A DNA stretch of 5,149 nt, from the NCBI GenBank assembly GCA_031549865.1, contig JAVBPE010000026.1, positions 1 to 5,149 on the forward strand. The letters are read 5' to 3'. The position numbers and the translations under genes were made by a program. The first letter of the stretch is position 1; each line of letters opens with the position of its first letter. A model generated the notes under the pieces. It saw only the letters and a program-made list of their open reading frames with translations. It did not search any database and was not told where the DNA came from. The stretch comes from JAVBPE01 sp031549865. GTDB lineage: Bacteria > Bacillota_I > Bacilli_A > Acholeplasmatales > Anaeroplasmataceae. Below are positions 1 through 3,963 of the stretch, in pieces.

Positions 1-33
1 TTTGAAGGAGACCCGTTTACGGGTAGCAAATAA
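1..33 (+). CDS. tnpA: C-terminal tail of IS200-type Y1 transposase TnpA (partial)
   Basis: Reading from base 1, the frame gives FEGDPFTGSK followed by a TAA stop at 31-33. A tail of the form DPF(T/K)GSK is, as I recall, the usual end of one subgroup of IS200-family TnpA proteins in Bacillota. The catalytic HUH motif and tyrosine would lie upstream, outside the window, so nothing can be said about whether the gene is intact. The last codons are overlaid by a small hairpin (ACCCG at 11-15 pairing with CGGGT at 20-24), so the coding end and the structured 3' tail overlap. The alternative is that this frame is chance and the segment is purely non-coding; the peptide is too short to exclude that. 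Confidence 0.5.
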   Translation, partial: FEGDPFTGSK

Positions 34-48
34 AAAATGCAATAGGTA

Positions 49-99
49 GGCTACACATATGCGCTTACTAAGCGCAGCCAATAATAGAGGGCTATGCCC
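49..99 (+). other. Structured 3' tail of the IS200 unit: two stem-loops
   Basis: Two clear hairpins follow the transposase stop. The first has a 7-bp stem, TGCGCTT (60-66) with AAGCGCA (70-76), closed by a 3-base loop; an outer GGC (49-51)/GCC (77-79) pairing would extend it across an internal loop. The second is GGGC (89-92)/GCCC (96-99) with a TAT loop. These GC-rich stems stand out against the AT-rich surroundings. They may be part of the single-stranded right-end structure bound by the transposase or of a transcript made from the 3' end of the element. Function is inferred, the pairings are seen. Confidence 0.5.
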
Positions 100-106
100 G
101 AAAATG

Positions 107-140
107 AAAAACCACCAGTTAGACTGGTGGATTTTTATTT
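107..140 (+). terminator. Intrinsic terminator / right-end hairpin of the IS200 unit
   Basis: An 8-bp perfect stem, CCACCAGT (112-119) with ACTGGTGG (123-130), has a TAG loop. It is preceded by an A-run (107-111) and followed by a T-rich run (132-140), the arrangement of a Rho-independent terminator on the plus strand. In IS200-type elements such a hairpin near the right end can also be the transposase recognition structure. Either way it should stop transcription from the element before it enters trpS from the 3' side. Confidence 0.75.
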
Positions 141-142
141 AT

Positions 143-173
143 AAAAAAAAGATTATGGATTTACCATAATCTT
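143..173 (-). terminator. trpS intrinsic terminator
   Basis: A 10-bp perfect stem (149-158 with 164-173) around a 5-base loop begins two bases after the trpS stop codon. On the minus strand it is followed by a run of at least six T (complement of A143-A148). The stem is AT-rich, as are the other terminators here. On the plus strand the T-run is poor, so it probably works in one direction only, facing the IS200 terminator. Confidence 0.85.
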
Positions 174-175
174 AA

Positions 176-1168
176 TTATTTTCTTCCTAAACCAATTTTA
201 TTATATACTTTTTGAATTTTACGCATAGATAATTTCATGGCATAATCTCTGCCGTCGTCTAATATTTTATTTAATTCTTCAGAATTTACTAATTCTTTAT
301 ATTTAGCTTGAATAGGAATAAGAAGTTCTTCAACTACATTTGCTAAGTCATCTTTAAAAGTTTGATAATTACTATTTTTATAACGTTCAACAATACTAGA
401 TATTTCTTCATTTGTAATGCAAGAATAAATAGTTAATAAATTTGATATCCCAGGTTTATTTTTAATATCATATTTAATAATTCCATCAGAATCAGTAACG
501 GCTGATTTTATTTTCTTTTTGGCAATATTTATATCTTCCAATAAAGTTATGTATGACTTTGGATTGGGATCTGATTTACTCATTTTCTTAGTTGGTTCGT
601 TCAAAGACATAATTTTTGCCCCTTGTTTTGCAATAAAAGGTTTAGGTACAACAAAAGTATCACCAAATCTTGCATTAAATCGTTCTGCAAGGTCGCGTGT
701 AAGCTCTAAATGTTGTTTTTGATCTTCACCTACGGGAACCATATCGGCATCATATAATAAGATGTCAGCAGCCATTAAAGCCGGGTATGTTAATAAGCCT
801 ACAGAAACACCATCAACTTGTCTTTGTTTTTTATCTTTAAATTGAGTCATACGTTCTAACTCACCAATATGTCCATTACATTCCATGATATAACCTAATT
901 GATTATGAGTAGGAACTTCAGATTGAATAAATAAATGTACTTTATCTGGATTAAGACCACAAGCAATATAAATTGCTGCTAAATTTTTAATATTTTGTCT
1001 TAATTGTTGTTTATCTTGTGGTACCGTTATGGCATGAAGATCTGCAATAAATAATAAAATATCTGTATCAACAAGTTCATCTTGCAATTTCACAAAATTT
1101 CTTAATGCTCCCAAATAATTTCCAAGTGTAATATTTCCGCTTGGTTGAATTCCTGATATTAAACGCAT
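176..1168 (-). CDS. trpS: Tryptophanyl-tRNA synthetase
   Basis: Class Ic aminoacyl-tRNA synthetase that activates tryptophan with ATP and charges tRNA-Trp in the cytoplasm, as a homodimer in this family. The 330-residue length equals the Bacillus enzyme. The N-terminal Rossmann half carries SGIQPSGNITLGNY (5-18), whose TLGN (14-17) is the HIGH-equivalent. YP..MAAD (128-135) ends in the Asp that contacts the indole NH in this family; PVGEDQKQHLELTRDLAERFN (split over 145-165) is the conserved mid-domain; KMSKS lies at 195-199; the conserved IKSAVTDS stretch follows at 220-227 and the protein ends in GLGRK. The ATG at 1168 is preceded at 10 bases by AGAAAGG, a usable ribosome site. The leader predicted from the promoter at 1204-1232 is only about 30 bases, so there is no room for the tryptophan T-box common on Bacillota trpS genes. 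It is divergent from spx. No key residue is missing. Confidence 0.97.
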   Translation of the reverse strand: MRLISGIQPSGNITLGNYLGALRNFVKLQDELVDTDILLFIADLHAITVPQDKQQLRQNIKNLAAIYIACGLNPDKVHLFIQSEVPTHNQLGYIMECNGHIGELERMTQFKDKKQRQVDGVSVGLLTYPALMAADILLYDADMVPVGEDQKQHLELTRDLAERFNARFGDTFVVPKPFIAKQGAKIMSLNEPTKKMSKSDPNPKSYITLLEDINIAKKKIKSAVTDSDGIIKYDIKNKPGISNLLTIYSCITNEEISSIVERYKNSNYQTFKDDLANVVEELLIPIQAKYKELVNSEELNKILDDGRDYAMKLSMRKIQKVYNKIGLGRK

Positions 1169-1203
1169 ATTTACACGACCTTTCTAAAAAATAGTTAGTT
1201 TTA

Positions 1204-1232
1204 ATTATATTCTAATAAATTAATTTTGTAAA
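1204..1232 (-). promoter_or_regulatory. trpS promoter (sigma-A type)
   Basis: On the minus strand, TTTACA (complement of 1227-1232) lies exactly 17 bases from a perfect TATAAT (complement of 1204-1209). This is the closest match to the housekeeping consensus in the window. Transcription should begin near 1197, giving a leader of about 30 bases that carries the trpS ribosome site. Confidence 0.75.
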
Positions 1233-1238
1233 TAGAAT

Positions 1239-1260
1239 AATCTTTTTAAGATTGAATCTT
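1239..1260. promoter_or_regulatory. Candidate operator: three alternating AATCTT/AAGATT half-sites
   Basis: AATCTT (1239-1244), AAGATT (1248-1253) and AATCTT (1255-1260) form two overlapping inverted repeats, with spacers of 3 bases and 1 base. The right-hand pair makes a 13-base palindrome with one central G. The array covers the spx -35 position and spacer and ends five bases before its -10 hexamer; it also lies 7 bases upstream of the trpS -35. That position suits a repressor of spx or a regulator of both genes. The region is AT-rich, so chance symmetry remains possible, and I do not recognise the binding protein. Confidence 0.35.
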
Positions 1261-1271
1261 TATGTTATAAT
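1243..1271 (+). promoter_or_regulatory. spx promoter with extended -10
   Basis: TATAAT (1266-1271) is perfect and is preceded by TGT (1263-1265), giving an extended -10. The -35 position at 17 bases spacing (1243-1248, TTTTTA) is weak, so recognition likely depends on the extended element. The start would fall around 1277-1278, leaving a leader of about 14 bases that contains little besides the ribosome site GGTGG (1283-1287). Confidence 0.65.
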
Positions 1272-1291
1272 GTAATACGGACGGTGGTAAC

Positions 1292-1747
1292 ATGGTAACG
1301 ATTTATACATCAAATAGTTGTGCTGGTTGTAGAAAAGCAAAAGAATGGTTTAAAGAACGAAATATTGATTTTGTTGAAAAAAACTTCTTTACAAGTCCAT
1401 TAAAAAAAGATGATTTACTTAAAATATTAAAGCATTCTTTTAATGGTTTTGAAGATATTATTTCAACACGTTCAAAAATATTTATGGAAAATAACTTAGA
1501 TATTGATTCTATGAAATATAATGAATTAATAGAATTTATAATTGCTAATCCATCAATATTAAAACGTCCAATAATAATTGATGATAACAAAATGCAAGTT
1601 GGATATAATGAAGAAGAAATTAGAGCCTTTATTCCTCCACATATGCGTAATAACCATATGTGCTATGATTGTGATAGTGATGTTTGTGATTATCAAAAAC
1701 ATTTATGCAACTCTATTGATAAAATCAAAAATGAATTAGAAGAATAA
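1292..1747 (+). CDS. spx: Spx-family redox-responsive transcriptional regulator with Cys-rich C-terminal extension
   Basis: Spx is an ArsC/thioredoxin-fold protein that binds the RNA polymerase alpha C-terminal domain and redirects transcription during disulfide stress; its level is controlled by ClpXP. The CxxC redox switch is at C10-A-G-C13. Gly52, needed for alpha contact in B. subtilis Spx, is conserved, as are IISTRSK (56-62), KRPIII (91-96) and QVGYNEEEIRAF (102-113). To my recollection of B. subtilis Spx (131 residues), the two align without gaps to Pro115. Beyond that point this 151-residue protein carries a 36-residue tail instead of 16, with Cys124, 127, 132 and 139 and His117, 122 and 137. 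The ATG at 1292 has GGTGG 4 bases upstream. The gene is divergent from trpS and convergent with the CYTH gene, sharing a terminator. It could be a paralogue such as MgsR, but the match is closest to Spx. Confidence 0.92.
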   Translation: MVTIYTSNSCAGCRKAKEWFKERNIDFVEKNFFTSPLKKDDLLKILKHSFNGFEDIISTRSKIFMENNLDIDSMKYNELIEFIIANPSILKRPIIIDDNKMQVGYNEEEIRAFIPPHMRNNHMCYDCDSDVCDYQKHLCNSIDKIKNELEE

Positions 1748-1780
1748 AAAAATGTTAGATTTTGCAATCTAGCATTTTTT
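1747..1780. terminator. Bidirectional terminator between spx and the CYTH gene
   Basis: A long stem (1747-1761 with 1766-1780, one T-G pair, 4-base loop) has an A-run on its left arm and a T-run on its right, so it reads as an intrinsic terminator on both strands. It overlaps the last base of the spx stop codon and two bases of the CYTH stop codon, leaving no spare intergenic sequence. Confidence 0.85.
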
Positions 1781-2327
1781 ATTTATTTATACAACTATAA
1801 GCTCTTTCACTTTTACGAGTTGATTTAGAAAATTCAATATTATATTCATGTAAAAAAGATTCAAAATCAATTTTTCCTTGTTCAATTGAATCAACTTCAT
1901 ATTCAACTTCATAATCTACATGTCCGTAATATTCGCTATAATCAAAGAAAACAACACCATCTTTATAAACTGTAGATACACGATGAGTAGTAAGTTGCGC
2001 AATGTTTTTAACATCTAATTTTGGTAAATTTATAATTTTGGCATTAAAACCATTTTTTAACATATCTAAAGCTTGATTTTTAGTTAAAAGCATATGAGTT
2101 TCAAGTGCAGCTCCATCTTCATGACATTTAGAAGTTAATTTGTAATTTTCGCCTTTTTGACGTATACGTAAAACGGTTTTCATTTCTCTTAAATCAGTGT
2201 TTTCTGTATCAAAGTAAAAATTAGTTTGACTAAATACATTATTTTCCAAATTAAATTTTTTTAATAATTCTTCATATTTTTCTTTAGTTATTAATGTTTT
2301 AAACTCTATTTCTTTATTTGATGTCAT
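1779..2327 (-). CDS. CYTH-domain protein (YjbK-like, triphosphate tunnel family)
   Basis: CYTH enzymes fold into a beta-barrel tunnel whose charged lining binds metal and a tri- or polyphosphate group; members include thiamine triphosphatases and inorganic triphosphatases. The 182-residue protein has the defining ExExK at residues 6-10 (E6, E8, K10). Further tunnel-type residues follow: R54 and R56 in LRIRQKG, K63 and K67 in YKLTSK, E76 in ALETH, D129 in FFDY, E140/E142/E144 in DYEVEYEVD, and K168/R171 near the end. The set of acidic and basic positions looks complete, so it should be catalytic, but the substrate cannot be told from sequence. It resembles B. subtilis YjbK, which lies near nadK and spx there. 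The ATG at 2327 follows GAGGTGAT (2331-2338) by three bases. Divergent from nadK. Confidence 0.88.
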   Translation of the reverse strand: MTSNKEIEFKTLITKEKYEELLKKFNLENNVFSQTNFYFDTENTDLREMKTVLRIRQKGENYKLTSKCHEDGAALETHMLLTKNQALDMLKNGFNAKIINLPKLDVKNIAQLTTHRVSTVYKDGVVFFDYSEYYGHVDYEVEYEVDSIEQGKIDFESFLHEYNIEFSKSTRKSERAYSCINK

Positions 2328-2354
2328 AATATCACCTCTTATTTCAATAAATAT

Positions 2355-2383
2355 ATTATCTAATATTTGTGGAAAAAAAGCAA
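2355..2383 (-). promoter_or_regulatory. Promoter of the CYTH gene
   Basis: On the minus strand TTGCTT (complement of 2378-2383) is 17 bases from GATAAT (complement of 2355-2360). The start would be near 2348, about 20 bases before the ATG. Its spacer contains the -35 region proposed for nadK on the other strand. AT-richness allows other -10 choices nearby (TAATAT at 2353-2358, spacing 19). Confidence 0.5.
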
Positions 2384-2398
2384 GTAATATGTTAAAAT
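2370..2398 (+). promoter_or_regulatory. nadK promoter with extended -10
   Basis: TAAAAT (2393-2398) is preceded by TGT (2390-2392), an extended -10 almost identical to that of spx (TATGTTAWAAT in both). A weak -35, TGGAAA, sits at 2370-2375 with 17 bases spacing. The predicted start (about 2405) falls within the ribosome-site region, implying a leader of only about ten bases; if that is too short to work, the true start site must be further upstream. Confidence 0.5.
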
Positions 2399-2403
2399 TA
2401 AGG

Positions 2404-2411
2404 AAGGTGAT
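2404..2411 (+). promoter_or_regulatory. nadK ribosome binding site that decides the start
   Basis: AAGGTGAT lies three bases before the ATG at 2415, the same spacing as in the CYTH gene. A TTG at 2412-2414 directly abuts this site and is in frame, but it would leave no spacer, so the ATG is the better start. Confidence 0.75.
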
Positions 2412-2414
2412 TTG

Positions 2415-3188
2415 ATGAAATACTGCATTTTATGTAAGAATAACTCTGAAAATTTTATAATTAAAGAAAATTTAGTAAAAAAACTTAACCACATCTATGA
2501 TGAAGTATGCCCTGATGTAATAATAACTATTGGTGGTGATGGAACTATTTTAGGTGCAATACAAGATTATTTTCTTAAAAATGAAAATATAATTGTATTT
2601 GGAATTCATGCTGGCCATTTAGGTTTTTTTACTAATTATCAAAAAGAAGAGATAAATGATTTAATAAATGACTTAAACAATGGTACTTTTAACGTTGAAG
2701 AAATTGATTTATTATCATATCAAATTAATTCTTCAAATGAATTTATAGAAGGTGTATGTTTAAATGAAATTACAATTGTAAATCCTCCAAGAACTCTTCG
2801 TTTAGATGTTTATATTGATGACGAATTTTTTGAAAAATATCGTGGAACAGGATTATGTATATCTACGCAGTCTGGTTCAACTGCATATAATAAATCACTT
2901 CATGGATCAGTAATAGATACAAGACTTAAAGTATTACAATTAACAGAAATAGCGGCTATAAATTCTAATGCTTATAGAACTTTATCCTCACCTTTTGTTT
3001 TAAGTGAAGATAGAATTATCAAATTAAAGACAAAAGAAGAACAAGAAATATATGTAACGTTAGATAATAAATCATATAAATTTAATGATTTTATTGAAGT
3101 CAAATGCTTTTATGATAATAAGAAGTTAAGAATGGCTTATTCAAAAACTCATAGTTATATTGAAAGATTAAAAAAATCCTTTTTATAA
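2415..3188 (+). CDS. nadK: NAD kinase (ATP/polyphosphate-NAD kinase, Bacillus-type)
   Basis: Phosphorylates NAD to NADP in the cytoplasm, the only route to the NADP(H) pool in most bacteria. The 257-residue protein is of the short Bacillus type. GGDGT (40-44), with Asp42 as the catalytic Asp of the family, is followed by HAGHLGFF (65-72), LNE (116-118) for NAD binding, and the glycine-rich core GTGLCISTQSGSTAYNKSL (144-162). QLTEIAAINSN (175-185) and RTLSSPFVL (188-196) match the Bacillus pattern closely. Two positions in the core differ from my recollection of the family: Gln152 where Pro is usual (STPTGSTAY) and His163 where Gly is usual. The start at the ATG follows from ribosome-site spacing. 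Divergent from the CYTH gene with interleaved promoters; convergent with clpP and sharing a terminator. Confidence 0.95.
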   Translation: MKYCILCKNNSENFIIKENLVKKLNHIYDEVCPDVIITIGGDGTILGAIQDYFLKNENIIVFGIHAGHLGFFTNYQKEEINDLINDLNNGTFNVEEIDLLSYQINSSNEFIEGVCLNEITIVNPPRTLRLDVYIDDEFFEKYRGTGLCISTQSGSTAYNKSLHGSVIDTRLKVLQLTEIAAINSNAYRTLSSPFVLSEDRIIKLKTKEEQEIYVTLDNKSYKFNDFIEVKCFYDNKKLRMAYSKTHSYIERLKKSFL

Positions 3189-3189
3189 A

Positions 3190-3219
3190 AAAAATATCAT
3201 TCGCCTGAATGATATTTTT
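3190..3219. terminator. Bidirectional terminator between nadK and clpP
   Basis: A 13-bp perfect stem (3190-3202 with 3207-3219) around loop GCCT has A-runs on the left and T-runs on the right, so it works as an intrinsic terminator in both directions. It starts 2 bases after the nadK stop codon and ends 3 bases from the clpP stop codon. Confidence 0.88.
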
Positions 3220-3222
3220 CTT

Positions 3223-3807
3223 TTATAAATCTTTATTATTTTCTATTACTTCATCAATAATCCCATATTCTTTAGCTTCGTAACTAGACATATAATAATC
3301 ACGTTCTGTGTCAAAACGAATTTTTTCAATTGGTTGTTTAGTATGATAACTTAAAAGATCACACATTTGATCTTTGATTCTTAATAACCTTTTAGTTTGA
3401 ATGTCAATATCAGTCACTTGCCCTTGCATTCCACCTAATGGTTGATGAATCATAATTTCGGCATGTTTTAAAGCATATCTTTTAGAAGTTGCACTTGCAA
3501 GTAAGAAAGCTCCCATGCTCATAGCCATTCCTACACAAATTGTAGTGACTTTAGCACTTATATAATGAATTGTGTCATAAATTGCCATTCCTGCGGTTAT
3601 ACTACCACCAGGGGATGAAATATAAATGTAAATATCATCATTAGATTGTTTATCTAAAAATAATAACTGGCTTATTATAAGTGAACTTTTTGCTTCATCA
3701 ATTTCTCCGATTAATAATATAATGCGCTCTTGTAAAAGTTTAGAATAAATATCAAAACTGCGCTCCCCGTGATCTGATTGTTCCACTACTATAGGAATAA
3801 AATTCAA
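3223..3807 (-). CDS. clpP: ATP-dependent Clp protease proteolytic subunit ClpP
   Basis: Serine peptidase that forms the two-ring tetradecamer and degrades proteins fed by ClpX, ClpC or ClpE; in Bacillota its substrates include Spx and stress regulators. From the TTG start it has 194 residues, close to the usual length. The catalytic triad is complete: Ser97 (in GMAMSMG), His121 (in MIHQPLGG) and Asp170 (in TERDYYMS). SSPGGSITAGMAIYDT (65-80) is the oxyanion-loop region. The N-terminus from the TTG reads (M)NFIPIVVEQ, matching the usual MNLIPTVIEQ axial-loop start, so no propeptide is expected. The residue two before the nucleophile is Met96 where the family usually has Ala, and Ser65 replaces the common Asn. 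The GTG nine bases upstream lies within the ribosome site and is rejected. No CtsR tandem GGTCAAA or CIRCE element is visible upstream. Confidence 0.96.
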   Translation of the reverse strand: MNFIPIVVEQSDHGERSFDIYSKLLQERIILLIGEIDEAKSSLIISQLLFLDKQSNDDIYIYISSPGGSITAGMAIYDTIHYISAKVTTICVGMAMSMGAFLLASATSKRYALKHAEIMIHQPLGGMQGQVTDIDIQTKRLLRIKDQMCDLLSYHTKQPIEKIRFDTERDYYMSSYEAKEYGIIDEVIENNKDL

Positions 3808-3811
3808 ATCA

Positions 3812-3819
3812 ATCACCTC
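3812..3819 (-). promoter_or_regulatory. clpP ribosome binding site that decides the start
   Basis: On the minus strand GAGGTGAT occupies 3819-3812, a long match to the 16S anti-Shine-Dalgarno sequence, and is followed after four bases by TTG (3807-3805). The in-frame GTG at 3816-3814 is part of this motif itself, so it cannot be the start codon served by it. Confidence 0.85.
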
Positions 3820-3831
3820 CCCTCGGAAATT

Positions 3832-3840
3832 AGTATAGCA
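3832..3840 (-). promoter_or_regulatory. clpP extended -10 promoter element
   Basis: The minus strand reads TGC then TATACT (complement of 3832-3837), an extended -10. No good -35 is present at 16-18 bases; TTACAA (complement of 3858-3863) is 20 bases away. The start would be near 3825, giving a leader under 20 bases that is mostly ribosome site. Confidence 0.55.
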
Positions 3841-3852
3841 AAAACGTTTACA
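3839..3852. promoter_or_regulatory. cre-like site (possible CcpA operator) in the clpP/gapA spacer
   Basis: The minus strand reads TGTAAACGTTTTTG, matching the catabolite response element core TGNAANCGNTTNCA at all fixed positions except the last two. It contains the palindrome AAACGTTT. It overlaps the TG of the clpP extended -10 and is centred about 75 bases upstream of the predicted gapA start. CcpA control of glycolytic genes is known in Bacillota; whether this organism has CcpA is not visible here. One imperfect site in AT-rich DNA is weak evidence. Confidence 0.35.
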
Positions 3853-3886
3853 TAATATTGTAATATCTTGTAGAATAAAAAATCTA

Positions 3887-3914
3887 TTGTAAAAGTTTAA
3901 TAAAATGATAAAAT
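3887..3914 (+). promoter_or_regulatory. gapA promoter with extended -10
   Basis: TTGTAA (3887-3892) is 16 bases from TAAAAT (3909-3914), which is preceded by TGA (3906-3908), an extended -10. The start would be near 3921, giving a purine-rich leader of about 43 bases that ends in the ideal AGGAGG ribosome site (3950-3955). I see no stable hairpin in the leader and no CggR gene upstream. Confidence 0.6.
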
Positions 3915-3963
3915 ATTTAAAGAAGAAGAAAAAATAATTTAAAATTCTTAGGAGGAAATTTAT

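Larger units (their letters stand above)
1..140 (+). mobile_element. 3' end of an IS200/IS605-family insertion sequence (partial)
   Basis: The left edge combines three things typical of the right side of IS200-type elements: a C-terminal peptide ending DPFTGSK, a short non-coding tail rich in small hairpins, and a strong hairpin of the CCACCAG/CTGGTGG kind near the element end. IS200/IS605 elements move as single strands through a Y1 HUH transposase that recognises subterminal hairpins and have no terminal inverted repeats, so the exact right boundary cannot be read here; I place it near the end of the T-run after the last hairpin. The left end and most of the transposase lie outside the window. 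The element sits immediately beyond the trpS terminator, a neutral insertion position. The family assignment rests on a ten-residue tail and remembered similarity of the 3' region, so it is an inference. Confidence 0.6.

Noticed and set aside
519..722. Open frame on the plus strand inside trpS
   Set aside because: Antisense shadow of a well-supported gene; no ribosome site and no recognisable protein.
1169..1291. T-box riboswitch upstream of trpS
   Set aside because: The spacer is only 123 bases, the promoter leaves a leader of about 30 bases, and no T-box motif or terminator/antiterminator is visible.
1303..1590. Open frame on the minus strand inside spx
   Set aside because: Antisense shadow; the composition is a by-product of AT-rich codons in spx.
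2412..2414. TTG start for nadK one codon before the ATG
   Set aside because: It touches the AAGGTGAT ribosome site with no spacer, while the next codon is an ATG at proper spacing.
3808..3816. GTG start for clpP giving a 197-residue protein
   Set aside because: The GTG is embedded in the GAGGTGAT ribosome site, and the protein from the TTG at 3807 already matches the normal ClpP N-terminus.
3905..3937. Tiny frame MIKYLKKKKK upstream of gapA as a leader peptide
   Set aside because: Its ATG overlaps the gapA -10 region, upstream of the predicted transcript start, and has no ribosome site; the lysine run reflects A-rich DNA.
3808..3963. CtsR or HrcA (CIRCE) operators upstream of clpP
   Set aside because: No tandem GGTCAAA repeats and no TTAGCACTC/GAGTGCTAA inverted repeat are present.
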